DNA from: Vespula vulgaris
Lineage: Eukaryota; Arthropoda; Insecta; Hymenoptera; Vespidae
Assembly: GCF_905475345.1 (NCBI RefSeq)
Contig: NC_066586.1
Coordinates: 19,105,312 to 19,169,311, forward strand
DNA: 64,000 bases
Direction of reading: 5' to 3'
Positions 49,768 through 62,232 of this stretch are shown piece by piece. The position numbers and the translations under genes were made by a program. How positions within the stretch are numbered: the first letter of the stretch is position 1; the number at the start of each line of letters is the position of its first letter. The notes under the pieces were generated by a model. The model worked only from the letters and a program-made list of their open reading frames with translations, was not told the origin of the DNA and did not search any database.

Positions 49768-49850
<83 letters not shown>
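49768..49850. repeat. (CTGT)n/(CT)n compound microsatellite
   Basis: Four TCTG units lead into about 34 CT units, bordering the possible exon at 49880-49937. Confidence 0.96.
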
Positions 49851-49852
<2 letters not shown>

Positions 49853-49879
49853 AAAACGACTAGATGAATTAGAACGTAC

Positions 49880-49937
49880 CTGACACTTTTACGAGCGGCC
49901 CAAGACAAGACGAAGTGCCGGCAAAGTCGTTAGAAAT
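49880..49937 (-). CDS. Possible small coding exon (58 nt)
   Basis: On the minus strand ATTCTTCCTCAG precedes a 58-nt segment that ends GTGTCAG before GTACGT. Only one frame is open; it reads ISNDFAGTSS then CLGPLVKVS with one base left over (phase 0 to phase 1). The acceptor is imperfect because another AG lies about 15 nt upstream. Its phase does not join directly to the exon at 26554, so an intervening exon or a different isoform would be needed. It may equally be chance in a unique 110-bp island between repeats. Confidence 0.2.
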
Positions 49938-50187
49938 CTGAGGAAGAATATTCTACGAACTACTCTCGAGAGCTCTCGCGAAGAAGAAAAAGGAAGAGAA
50001 GAGGAAGGGGGAGAAAAAAGTCAGACGAGAGCGGGGATGAAAAAAAAAAGAAATAGAAAGAGAAAAAAAGGGAAGAAAGAAAGAAAGAAAGAAAGAATAC
50101 TTTGAGAGATTCTTTCGAAGTTGCGCACAGCGAAATGGTTTTTCTTTCCTTTGGATGTTATATCAACTCTCGAAAGGCAAACGTATC

Positions 50188-50226
50188 CTCCTCCTCCTCC
50201 TCCTCCTCCTCCTCCTCCTCCTCCTC
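50188..50226. repeat. (CTC)n triplet repeat
   Basis: About 13 CTC units. Confidence 0.95.
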
Positions 50227-50369
50227 ACGCTTACTTTATACATGTAAATGGTAGGTAAGAGTACGCCGAAGATAATTACGAATTTTTAACGTGATTAAAA
50301 GTTGAGAATAATTCGACGATTCCGTGTTACGAATTATTTTTAAAATCCAATTAATTATTAAAATCTAAC

Positions 50370-50378
50370 AATAATAAT

Positions 50379-50409
<31 letters not shown>

Positions 50410-50410
50410 T
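50370..50410. repeat. (AAT)n triplet repeat
   Basis: About 12 AAT units. Confidence 0.93.
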
Positions 50411-53160
50411 TCGAGAGACGTTGAATTCGTTAACTAATTATAAACGTTAGATATTTCGAAGACGAGAACAAAGACGAAGATGAAAATGAGAAATTCCGCA
50501 ATGCGGAAACGTTTCCCCGTTAGACGACACCGTTCTTGTTCCGTTCCGTCGAAAGCTTACGTTCTTCTTAACCGCAGAGCACCCGTAGACGGATACATCG
50601 GTCGATGTCAAAGCGGTTAACGAGATGTCCGTCCAACAAACGTGCTTCACGAGATCATCGAAGAGGAAGAGAGAAGGAGGAAGAGGTTGTCAATGATCCA
50701 CGAGATCCAACCGCATTCCTTTCCTCGATCACCACCCGAGGGGGATCATCGACTCTGGTCTACGTATCGTTCGAACGATCCCACGCGTACGACCAGTTCA
50801 GAGCGCTAATGGCTGCTTCTGCATTCGTAACGAGCGTCTCCTCCTCTCTTCTATGGTACGAGATACTCCGATCGAGATTTAATTATTTATTCGATCGCTG
50901 CTCAAACGACGATCATCGGCCGAACGCGTTCGACAAACGTACGCTCGTGGTTTACGAATGAGAGATAGATATACAGAGAAAGGGAGGTAAAAGAGGGGAG
51001 GCCTTCGTTTATCCTTCCTTTCGTGCGAGAGCGTTAATTCTTCTCAATATTTACCCTCGCGTTTTTCCCCCCTTCCAATTCCATGAGGGCGGAGAAAATA
51101 TTTACTCGCCAATTAATTTTTTAATCGTTCGAAAATCGTAACTATCAGCCACGCTAGCATACGACGCTTTATACGATATTATCCATTTAAACGTCCAGCG
51201 CTTACTTTCGTTAAACGTTCTTGAAAAAATTACTCCCGAGCAAATATACACGAAGGGGATATGACATTTATTGAGATCTTTATGAAAATCGTAGAACCAG
51301 CAAGAGAGAGGGGGGAGGGGAGAGGGAGAGGGAGAGAAAGTTGAGTTTACGTCGAAAGGAGTTTACGAGCGACGCTGCTACTCTTCCATTTCCGCGCGAT
51401 GTAAAAGCGATTCGAAACGGCGGGAAAGGCTTCGCGTTCAATTTCCGCGCGACGTTTCAATTTCTGACAAGTGCGAAGTCTAGCTCTAAGCGTTAGATAC
51501 AAACTTATTCCCCTAGTAGTAACATCCAACGCGATTCGTTTCAACTATTCCGACGCGCATAGATCGAAGGAATATTTCCTCTTGGAATGAAATGAAAAAG
51601 AACGGTGTATAAATGGCGTAAATTCGATTTCTTTTTTTTTCTACTTTCCCGAACACGAAACACAACGAACGGAATAATGAAAAACATCGAACCGAGTGGT
51701 CGGTAGTAAGTAACCTAAGTGGCAAACTGTTGCACGACTGTCTCGTTCTTCGGTGAGGGACCAAGAGGAAGATAGCCTCGAGTAGACGAGAAGGAGGATC
51801 GAGAGGGAGAAGCTACCAGGAGAAATACAGTGAACCATCCTCGGTGCGGTAACGACGGGCATTATATTCAAACAACCTCATACTCCTTCTCCTTCTCCTT
51901 CTCCTCCTCCTCCTCCTCCTGCTTCGTGATACTTAACTTAGCTCGCCTCGATGTACGGCCATGGATCTCTTCCTCGCGAACGGGAGTAGAATCGAGTGAA
52001 AATAAGAGAGAACGCGGAGTACGGTACAAAACAGGACCGTATCTTTTCAATTCCAAGAGAATGAAATATTTTTCTACTTGGTATATATGGAAATAGAAAA
52101 ATTCCTATCGCGATATGTAACTCTTCAATTTGCTAGCCCATTTCCGGTTTAAATAAAATTCCATCGTCAAATACGTTTTTGAAAGAAAATTAAAATATGC
52201 GTTTTATCGTACATACCTACGTAAGATACGTACTTACCTTACGTGTACGTAAGAGATTCGTATAGAAAATTCAAAATGGCCAACTGACTGCGACTCAAAG
52301 TTATGCACGTACGTAAGAATATACGATATCATAAAATGTTATAACGTAAGCGAAAGAATAAGGATAGAGATATTTGCTCACGTCAATCGATGTGAAATCC
52401 GAGAAGGATGAATACTTCGCACGTTTTCCTATCGTTGCCGCGATGATAGGAATAAAAGAGAAAGAGAAAGAGAGAAAGACAGAAGGACGAAGATGAAGAG
52501 GGAAAAGGAGAGATTGAAACTGTGGGAATTGCAGCTTCTCGCTTTCCGGAGAACGTAAAGGCGCTTAATTGGTTTCTACTATGGCGGCTACCAACCGTAT
52601 TCGATCGTTTTCTCTCTAAAAATCCTTTCCTCGGATCCTTCCTACCTGTTACGATCTTCTAACGGTATAAAATAAATTAATTAGATTTAACAAATTTGTA
52701 TGAATGGACATTAATGATGATCCGATAAACGTATCTATACGTAATTGGTCGAGAATGTTAATTTGAAATATTGTATCTATAAATGAAACAGAAATTACAT
52801 TAGTTACATATATATATAGAGAAAGAAAAAGAGAGAGAGAGAGAGAGAGACTAATTACTTCCTATTACACTCTAATTACGTTATCGCACAAATTCGATAT
52901 AACGAACTTTCCGTTCTCGTCGATAAATCGAAAGATTGACGCAATATGAACGTAGGTAGAAACTAGTTTCGAACATGAGTGCATTGAAATTGCAACATCT
53001 TGGTCCAGGATTGGTTAAGGTTGGAAGGGCCGATGGTGTTGGGTCACTGGGTCGAAGACGAAGATCGTCGCTACGTACTACGTACCTTACGTCTTGACGC
53101 ACACAAGCCAGTTGATATCGATCGCGGTATGCCGGCCAACTAAGTATATACGCGTATAGC
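50411..53160. other. Large, nearly repeat-free region
   Basis: Mostly unique sequence apart from GGGGA-rich 51306-51340, CTC/CTT triplets 51886-51921 and a GA tract 52826-52850. The plus frame 50605-50961 (118 codons) is the least repetitive long frame in the window but lacks supporting signals. ATGGCGGC at 52581 is YY1-like. Confidence 0.4.
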
Positions 53161-53192
53161 TAGCTGGTGCACCTGCGCGGGCGCGTGCGAAC

Positions 53193-53297
53193 GAGCGAAC
53201 GAGCGAACGAGCGAGTTAGCGAGCTAGCAACGAACGAACCAACGAAAGAACGAACGAACGAACGAACGAACGAACCAACGAACGAACGAACGAACGT
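53193..53297. repeat. (CGAA)n imperfect array
   Basis: About 22 CGAA-type units with CGAG, CTAG and CCAA variants; produces Thr-Asn-Glu-Arg frames. Confidence 0.92.
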
Positions 53298-53899
53298 TCG
53301 GTGCAGTTGCACCGTAAAAGAGAATCGTAAATCATGTAGGCGCCACTCATTCACCTCTGCATCGTCGTCGCTTCGTCGTCGGGGCTCAAGACTTTCCGGT
53401 TATTGTCGGTTATTTCTGTCGGATAAAAATTGCCACGAAACTTTTCTCTTGACCATTGAATCGAACATCGAAATCATTAATAAATCTGTCTCTTACTCTC
53501 GCCTCAAGCCTTTTACATCCGTAAGACTTTTAATCCGTGAGAAAGGAAGAGGAAAGAAAAGAAAAAGGAAAGAAATGGAAATAGAAATGAGAAAGAAGAT
53601 AGAAAGAAGGTAAGTTAAACGCGCGACTAACGAGATAATAATACGAAGAAAAAGTGTAATTATTATGATTTATTGACTGATCAATTAGCTACTATTTACT
53701 TATACACACAAACACATACATACACATCACTCACATCGATTTATTTGATATTTTATTGATTGAATAGACCCTTGTCACGGATAGCTCCTTGTTTATTCTC
53801 CATAATCCTTTCATCGACGATTACAAAACCCAATCGATCATGAATTCAAGCAAGGAGTCTCGAATATAGAAGACGGAAACTCTTGTTATCGAATCGTCG

Positions 53900-53900
53900 G

Positions 53901-53946
<46 letters not shown>

Positions 53947-53966
53947 TATTACTACTACTACTACTG
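53900..53966. repeat. (CTA)n triplet repeat
   Basis: About 22 CTA triplets with one CTCTATTA break. Confidence 0.95.
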
Positions 53967-54379
53967 TTATACCAGGAGGAACGGTAAACTGGATAGCGTG
54001 TCCCGAGAGATGTAACGTCGCGAGCCCGGTAAACTCTCAGCGAGCGCTGGTAAACCACGCGACAAGCGTGCTCGTCTATTCATAGTCGTATTGTGTGTGG
54101 ATGCTTACGTACGCGTGATAGACGTGAAAAGGGGAGGGAGATATATATCGAGATGCCGGACCAATGCTCGATACACGTGTCCTTCTAGAATTAATCGATG
54201 GAATTAGCTGCCGACATAATTCTCTACAGTACCAAACGTATAATTTAATCTCCTCGAAATTCTCTCTGTAACAATTATGTCCTTTAACGAAAAATGGGTC
54301 GTTAAAAATAATCCGTAATAGTATTTTGTCGAGAAATAAAATTAGAAAAAGTGGGAAGACCATGCGACGGAAAGAAAGA

Positions 54380-54382
<3 letters not shown>

Positions 54383-54457
<75 letters not shown>

Positions 54458-54512
54458 CGAAGAAAGAGAGAAAGATAGAGAGAGAGAGAGAAAGAGACAC
54501 ACACACACACAG
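54383..54512. repeat. Long (GA)n tract with (CA)n end
   Basis: About 33 GA units at 54383-54450, then GA-rich variants, then about seven CA units. Confidence 0.96.
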
Positions 54513-55357
54513 AGAGTACGTAAGAGGCAAGGACACGTTAAGTTACTCCAATGACACGGAAGACAAAACGGGTACTCCCGTTTGACAAAGCCTTCTATTA
54601 CCCACATAATCCTTCCCAACGATGTATTTGTTGTCGTTACGTCGAGCGCGCGAGGGTACCGCTTGAAAACGCTTTAAAGGATTTACTAGACCGGAATGCA
54701 GCGAGAATGAAAGGGCTTTTCTTCGAGGAAACTCAACGTGGATTCGATACGCTAGCTTTCTGCCGTTGTTGCTCTTTTGTACGGCCCATCGACTACACTC
54801 TCTCTCTTTCTCTTTCTCTCTCTCTCTCTCATTCTCTCATTCTCTCATTCTCTTTCTCTGTTGTTGTTATACACATGCCCTTCTAGAGATTACATAACTT
54901 TAATTAATTTCATCATTTTCCCTTTGTTTGTAGTTCCGCTAAAAGAGAACGTTTCTCGAGTTAAAACGTAGAAGAAAATTCGATTGATAAACGACCCGTT
55001 GTGTTTCAAGGATACTTAGGATATACAAAGAAGCACTTATCGTTGAAGAAACAAACAGAGGTCGAAAAGATTCCTGCCTAGATAAAGTTGGCCGACGAAA
55101 CGAGGTCTCGTGGCTGATGGAACGCAGACGACGACAACGAAGAAGATGAAATATTGGAAACGTTCTTTCTAACGCCCGCCAACTAATTCTTATTTCTGAT
55201 TTAACATCGAACGTAGATGAATGCAAAATAATTTAAGGATCTGTCAAATCTCTATATATCTCAAAATCTTGCTATTAAACTTATATCACAACAATTAAAT
55301 TATTTAGAGGAGCGTAGAAACAATTATAGTAACGCAAAGTTTTTGTTGACGTTTTCA

Positions 55358-55395
<38 letters not shown>

Positions 55396-55587
55396 GACGA
55401 CTAGAACGATCAAACTGTTCTCTCAGCTTTTGATTATATCGATAACCGAAAGAAAAGATAAACACTGCTTGGTAGATGCCGCGCGCTAATCTGTCGAGTG
55501 TTTGTAACGTAACGTACTATTGATATCGTGGCAAGCACGTTTTATGTGATAGTTGACGTTAAAATAAGACGGAGAAAGAAAGAGAGT

Positions 55588-55619
<32 letters not shown>

Positions 55620-55858
55620 TTTGATTTTCAAATAAAGAAACGACTCAAAGACAAGAAGCGAAAGAATTATACTTAAAAACTGAGATATCTCTTTATCGTT
55701 TTCGTTAACGTAGATGCATATACTTAATCAGAACACTCGAAATGTATATACAGATGTATCTCGACCGAATTTTAACGTGCAAGTACACGCATTGCATCCA
55801 TGTTTCGAGTGCAAACGCTAACGAAGCACAAAGGAGAAAGGGAGATGGAGGAATAGAT

Positions 55859-55903
<45 letters not shown>

Positions 55904-56415
55904 CACACATCGGCCACATCGTATCCCCTACAAAATAGGATACGTGTATTTCCCACTATCTCGTTCTATTATGCAAAGTCATGCACGCATTTCCGCGTCG
56001 TATTCGCCCAATCGAATTTCACAAAACAGAGAATTAGCGATAGGTAAACCAAAGATAAATCAAAAGTCATAAACGCATTAATCGTACTTCGATAGATCGA
56101 TGAAAACTTCGTTGAAGATCGTTGATAAAAGAAACGAAAGACGTTGGATCGAAATAGAGATCGCTAGTAACGATTCGTTAACGTTGCAACGCGAAGAAGA
56201 AGGGGATAGAGAAGGAAAGAGATGAAGATACAGATAAAGAGAGAAAGAGGGAGAGGGAGAGAGAGAAAGAGAAAGAGAGGATGAGACGAGAAATGCAGAC
56301 CTAGTTTTCATATTCATCGAGCTTTAACGAGGCCCTTCTCTCGGAGCTAAGTCACTGTGCTCGCGTAAGCTCTCTCGTTTACATACTTTAGACACCAGTA
56401 AAATCTACGCTCTCT

Positions 56416-56456
<41 letters not shown>

Positions 56457-57160
56457 TCTTTCACTTTTTCTCCGCTTTCTCTTTCTCTCTCTTTCTGTCG
56501 TAGTGAATCGGTAATCCTCGTATCGTTCTCGACGAGTTTTACGATGGAATCACGAGGGAAGTCATAAATGAATACTGAGAGAAAGAGAAATTAATTCTTG
56601 GATCAAAAACGCGTCGTCTCAGCGATTTCTAGGGAATGTCGGTGCACGTAAATTATTCGCCGCTCTATTAAAATTAAACGAGATTAACGCGATCCATATC
56701 GCGCATCCTTTCTTTCTCTTTTGTTTTTTCGTCCATATTTTTCTTCTCTCAAAAAAAATCATCGACTGGATAGGGTCAAAACGGATACTGTTTTATGAAT
56801 ATTTAATAGACCTTGAACGCATTTGTTTCTTTTTTCCTTTACTTCCTTTTTCCTTCGAAATACAAATAGACCAAGAGAGAATGATAGAGAAAGAGAGTTA
56901 ATCGGATAACGACTAAAAGAAATTCGATCGAATGCTTGTTAAATTTGCAGAGAATAACCCGTTCGCAATGGACATTCCCCTATTTCCGATCCGATTACTT
57001 CGGACTTTATTTCTACGTTCGATTTATTATCGATTTACGGTAATTAAATTTAATTCGACAAATTACATAGATACGTCAGGACCTATCACAGAATTTAATG
57101 ATTCTTCCAACTGTTATCGTTCTCAGGAATCCGTACGAACGTCCTTTCTTCCTTCCTTAT
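54513..57160. other. Non-coding, unique islands
   Basis: Unique DNA at 54520-54790, 54890-55350, 55400-55570, 55630-55860, 55900-56200, 56300-56410 and 56500-57150. A clean plus-strand acceptor-like TTTGTTTGTAG ends at 54933, but the following frame stops after about 13 codons. CT at 55361-55393 and 56423-56452, GA at 55597-55619 and 55868-55899. Confidence 0.45.
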
Positions 57161-57162
57161 AT

Positions 57163-57195
<33 letters not shown>

Positions 57196-57246
57196 TACAT
57201 GCATACATACATACATACATACGTACATACATACATACATACATAA
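57163..57246. repeat. (CATA)n/(CA)n compound microsatellite
   Basis: CATA units, a central CA block, then about 11 more CATA-type units. Confidence 0.95.
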
Positions 57247-57699
57247 AAGAGAAAAAAGGGAGAATGAGAGAACGAGACGTTTCGAACGCTCAAGTATCCC
57301 GAAAAGCGAGTCGGTTAAACGTTATACGAGAGCCGTATAAACCGCACCGCACATCGTATAAAGCATATAAACCTGTAGCAAGAGAAGATAGAGGAAGCAG
57401 AGGAATAGAGAGAGAGAGAGAAAGAGAGAGATACTAGGAGAACGTTAGCGTACGACGTATACGGCAGCGTGATATAGTTACTTGCATAGTTACAGCCGAG
57501 TATTATTATTGCCGGTGCAGGTAATTGCTTCTACGTTCCGTGTATGGTCTCGCAGGAGTGTAGAGAGAAGCACGTGTGCGAAGGTCGAAGATGCCGCATC
57601 GTGTCGTTACTTCGCGCCCGTGCACACTTGCACCGCACTTGCCCACCACTTGTCGTGCACTTGCCACGATATCCTCTCTTCCTCCCTCTCTCTCACTCT

Positions 57700-57702
57700 C
57701 AC

Positions 57703-57745
<43 letters not shown>
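57700..57745. repeat. (CT)n microsatellite
   Basis: About 20 CT units. Confidence 0.95.
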
Positions 57746-57746
<1 letters not shown>

Positions 57747-57994
57747 CTCTCTATCTTTCTCGCTCGTTAATGATCTTCGCACAGCATCCGAGCCTTTCAT
57801 ACTCGTTCTCTTTGCGATTTTTCAATCATTCTTTCTTTCTCTTTCTTTCTTTCTTTTTTTCTTCCTTTTCTTTTCATTTTTTACGAGAAGAAATTAAATC
57901 TTATAGAACGATAACTTATTAAACAAAAAAAAGAAAAAGAAAAAGAAGACTTACGTGCGTTATATCAAAGATTTCTTACGTACGATCCCAATCG

Positions 57995-58065
57995 CACCAG
58001 CGAGAAACTTACCTGTAACAAAAAGAGATCAAATTTATTAGTAAAAGACGAAACGAAAAAAGAAG
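57995..58065 (-). promoter_or_regulatory. Recursive splice site (ratchet point, zero-length exon)
   Basis: On the minus strand a strong 3' splice site is joined directly to a perfect 5' splice site at 58013/58012. TACTAAT (58037-58043) places a branch adenosine about 25 nt upstream. A pyrimidine-rich stretch follows, with no AG dinucleotide for over 60 nt before TTACAG, and the next bases are GTAAGTTTC, a full match to U1. Recursive splice sites of this form (pyrimidines, CAG|GTAAGT) are known from Drosophila, where very long introns are removed stepwise and the site leaves no exon sequence in the mRNA. Here it would regenerate a 5' splice site within an intron whose next supported exon is about 31.5 kb downstream at 26554. 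An alternative is an ordinary cryptic acceptor or donor pair. Confidence 0.6.
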
Positions 58066-58458
58066 GAAAAGAAAAGGTTTCGCGAGATCGAAAGAAGGGG
58101 GGAAAGAAATCTATCGAAATTTTTATCGCAGTCTCGACTCGTTCTTTTTCTTTTTCCCCTTTTTGTTTTTTCTTTTCCCTCGATTTCTTCTCAGCGATCT
58201 TTCGGCGCAAGGTAATCCGATTTCGCGCTTTTGTTTCGGAGCTTTTGAAGCTCGTCAAGGGCAGAAACACGACGGATCGGCCGAGCGTGCGCTATGCCCG
58301 GGCTGTTAGAGGCCGTCCGAGGTATGAAGGGATATTCCGGTAAACAACAATGGCAAAGCGCGTCTCGACGCTCCACCCGTAGTAATCGACGCTAGAATAT
58401 TCATGAATATCAAGTCGTGCGCGTAGAACGAGTAAAGAGAAAAATGAAACGAGAAAAA

Positions 58459-58470
<12 letters not shown>

Positions 58471-58504
<34 letters not shown>
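58471..58504. repeat. (GA)n microsatellite, left arm of GA/CT inverted pair
   Basis: About 17 GA units facing a CT array about 100 bp away at 58600-58657. Confidence 0.95.
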
Positions 58505-58507
<3 letters not shown>

Positions 58508-58590
58508 AACGAAATCCGACAAAAGATGTCAACCATTGTCGTTCTCGTTTGCAAATGCATTTTGTCTGTCTATCTCTCTCTTTATCTCTT

Positions 58591-58599
<9 letters not shown>

Positions 58600-58657
<58 letters not shown>
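58600..58657. repeat. (CT)n microsatellite, right arm of GA/CT inverted pair
   Basis: About 28 CT units, complementary to the GA array at 58471-58504. Confidence 0.95.
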
Positions 58658-58658
<1 letters not shown>

Positions 58659-59057
58659 AAGAGAGGACACGATTGGCTCGAAGCATTCGGAATATTTTCT
58701 ACCTTTTCATTTATTTCGACTCTCTCTCTCTCTCTCTCTCTTTTTCTCTTTACTTCGGCTTCATTGAAAAATATGTTTTTAATATTAAAACCTTCTGGAG
58801 AATTTTGCAAAAACTATTTTGATCGTTGCGAAACGTAAACTAGGATGCAGAAAAGGATGCGAGTTCGTTGACAGAGAATAGTAGGAATTGTTTTTTTGAA
58901 TTAATAACAATCCGTGGGAATATTCAAGAAGAACGCTTGATGTATCGTTTATTTTGTAGGTAGATATATATATATATACGAGTGCATGAGGTTTAAATAT
59001 CGATAGAACGAAATAGTTTTCATTGCGGTGAGTCGTAGAAAATAAAAAAGAGAAGGA

Positions 59058-59060
59058 TAC

Positions 59061-59083
<23 letters not shown>
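59058..59083. repeat. (AT)n microsatellite
   Basis: About 12 AT units. Confidence 0.92.
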
Positions 59084-59091
<8 letters not shown>

Positions 59092-60196
59092 TACATATAT
59101 ACATATATTCTCTTTTTCATAAAAAAATTAAAGAAAAAAGATGTTTCACGTAAAAGCCATGATAAAGAACGACAACGATGATAAATCTTAAAAAGGACTA
59201 AGATAATTAAAGTATATTCTCTCTCTCTCTATCTCTCGAATGCAACGAACGCCGAGGTTCGCTCCGATGCATCCCGTGGATGCGGAATCGTAAGTAAAAG
59301 TTGAAAATAGAAGAAGAAGAACAAGAACAAGAAGAGGAAGAAGAAGAAAAATAAGAAGAAGTGGAAATCTACGACGGTGGTACGAAGAGTAGAGAAAGAC
59401 TCGAGAAAAGGCGCGGCTCACGGATTATAACGTTTCCGAGAAAGAGACTTGCTCGGCCGCTACGACGTACTACGGACTGCGATTTACTCTACGAGACTCG
59501 AAATTGTTTCGCGGTAATACGTGTTCGAACATCCTTGCAAATGTTTACCGAGCATAATGAACGATTGCATCGATGTCTGAAAGGTCCGAGTGCTAAGAGA
59601 AACGTCGAGTTATTCGCTAAAGAGTTCCTACGTTTTTTCTTCTCTTCTTTATTTTTTCTTTTTCTTTCTCTTTCTTTTCCCTTTTCTCTCTTTTTTCTTT
59701 CTTTCTTTCTTTCTTTCAACGGAGATACACGCGCACGTTTCTTGGAAAACAAATTTTTCAAATTACAGGAATTACGAGAAAATCGAATATTAGCCTTTAA
59801 ACTCGCTTTACCGTAAAATGAAATTTTACGGAAAAATCAAAGGATTCGGAATGAAAATGTTATGTATAACGATTTAACACGAGCGTTCAAGTTCGATCTT
59901 CACAGTCGAGGGAAAACTTTTCTTTTGGGTAAAAATGAAGTACTTAAAAATCTCGCTTAGGAATCGAGCTTTCCTAACAATGGCGGATGCGCAGACGGAG
60001 GAAGAAGAGAATTTGCAAAAGCGAAGAGGAAGTAGAAGAAAAACAACGACGGAGAGCTCTCATCCTCGTCGTCGTGGTAGTCGTCGTCGTCGTCGTCTTC
60101 TTCATGCTTGCATTATGGGACGTCTTAAAGTAGTTTGCAAGCAAGCTCGAAAGGAGCGTCTTCATCGAATCGAGGAAAAGCGCAAAGTCGAAGAAG

Positions 60197-60228
<32 letters not shown>

Positions 60229-60926
60229 ACTTTGAGAAGGAGGAAAGAAGATTAATTAGATCACGATGATAAGACTGGACCGTAACGGGTTATAAGATAC
60301 AACTAGAATTTCCTTGTCTAAGGAGTCTCAACGTTTTGAGAAGCATTTGTGCCCGGGTAACCGTAATTTGCAAAAGCGACCGAATTACAGTCGAAGCTAT
60401 TATCGTTGCTCTCGCTATATCTTTCCAGCTTTCTTTCTCCTTTTCTATTTCTTTTTTCTCTATCTCGTTTAAGAAAGAATTCTCAAAGTATTTCTTTCTC
60501 TTGTCACGCGGCAGGTTGAACGATTATTAAAATTCTTTCTCATTTAATACCTGACCGAACGTATCTTATTAGATCGCGTGTTTCTCTTTCCTCGAGGACA
60601 TTAAAAATAAGATCGATAATACGTTGCCCCGTATATTTGATCTCCGTCTATACACACGGAAAGAAGAAGATGGAGCGAGAAAGAAAGAATAAGAAGAGAG
60701 AAAGAGAGAGAGAATCGACGTAACAATTACCGAGGAAGCACGACGATCGCGTTCGTGACAACGACCTGTCAGCATCGAGCGGTGTCATGCGAAGCCGAAG
60801 AAACGAGCCACGACACGTAGCTGTCGTGCGAGAGATTCGAATGGCTTAAAGGCTCGTAGCGGCACATATGTACATACGTTCGTATGCATGTGTATAACTG
60901 AAAAGCACGTCGAAACACAGTCACGG

Positions 60927-60957
<31 letters not shown>

Positions 60958-62019
60958 CACGAAGCGACGACGCACACGTGCTCGTGTCGCGTAAACGTGA
61001 ATACACTTATCCTCACACGTACATGATACATACGACACACACCACATATACGCACACTCACACACATTTAACAGAATCGCAACACATGGAGAAACATTCC
61101 AACGGCAGTTTACACATAGACACAATGTGGGATTCGCACGCACGTTTCCGTTCTCTCGCACGACCGAGATAGTACATTACATCGGGAACACAGAGAATTA
61201 TCAACGCGAGCTTCGAACATCTTATAGCGCTGAACGAGATTTCGAAGGTGTTTTCCGATATCGATCTTGATCGCTCGATTCGCTTCGATCGAATACGCGT
61301 CGACGATCGGATCGATTCGCGAAATTATTCAAGAGGTTTAATGGACGTATTAATTAAACGGAAATAGCATTGTACCGATTATGAATTCTATTTGTATACA
61401 ACGCACGCAACTCCGCGTGTGCGCAAACTCTCAGAGAAAATTTGCATGTACTACGAAGCTATGGGAAAAACAATGTAGTTAATTTAATGCTCGAGTACAA
61501 TTTTTCGAGAAAAAGAAAAAAAAACAAAGAAGAAAAAAAACGAAAAAGAAACAAAAAAAAACAACAACAACAAATGTTACGTTTAATTCTACCATACGTA
61601 ATCGATCGAACGCGTAGAAAATTCTATAAAATTTCGTCATTGTCGAAAGTGGATCTAGCAGGTCGTAGTTGACAAAAAGTTTCATCTTCTCTATTGATTG
61701 ATTGATTTATTTATCTGTTTTCGAATCTATAAGAAACGAAGACGATAACGTCGGAGTATGCATAGAGAGAAAAAGAGAAAGATAGAGACAGAAAGAAAAG
61801 AGAGGAGAAATTGAATGCGGGCACCCGTTGGCAATGTTTTCGCATAAATCGCCAGTTCCTCAAGGCTTGAGATGTTAGCGCGAGATGGCACGCGAGGAGA
61901 AAGCGAAAGCGAACACGCGGAGACCTCGAGAAGGAAGGAAGGCACACGTAACAGTTGCGCGAGGTCGTAGAAGGCTACACATTCGTCGGGAATGAGAAAG
62001 ATAGATAGAGAACAAGAGA

Positions 62020-62020
<1 letters not shown>
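59084..62020. other. Non-coding, unique islands
   Basis: Unique DNA at 59240-59280, 59360-59640, 59750-60180, 60240-60420, 60490-60660, 60720-60920 and 61150-61500. A 91-codon plus frame from ATG at 59980 is discussed in findings. GA at 60203-60229 and 60929-60957. Confidence 0.4.

Positions 62021-62021
<1 letters not shown>

Positions 62022-62053
<32 letters not shown>
62022..62053. repeat. (GA)n microsatellite
   Basis: About 15 GA units. Confidence 0.94.
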
Positions 62054-62057
<4 letters not shown>

Positions 62058-62202
62058 AGACTTACTAGTCGGACACGTGTGGGCTGAGACGATACGATAA
62101 TGACTCGTGCGTCGTTGTAACGCCTCTCGCGTGTCTATGATCGTAAATATGAAATCGCTTTCGACTGGTAGAAAAAAGAAACGAAAGAAGAAAAAGACAG
62201 AC

Positions 62203-62232
62203 AGACAAACAAACAAACAAGCAAACAAACAA
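62203..62232. repeat. (AAAC)n microsatellite
   Basis: About seven AAAC units with one AAGC variant. Confidence 0.9.

Noticed and set aside
53600..53620. Strong plus-strand donor AAG|GTAAGTT
   Set aside because: The upstream frame is made of CGAA repeats and AAAG-rich sequence, and no plausible acceptor was found.
54551..54886. 111-codon plus frame with several Cys
   Set aside because: Ends in a CT array, Cys spacing fits no zinc-binding pattern I know, and no splice boundaries are present.
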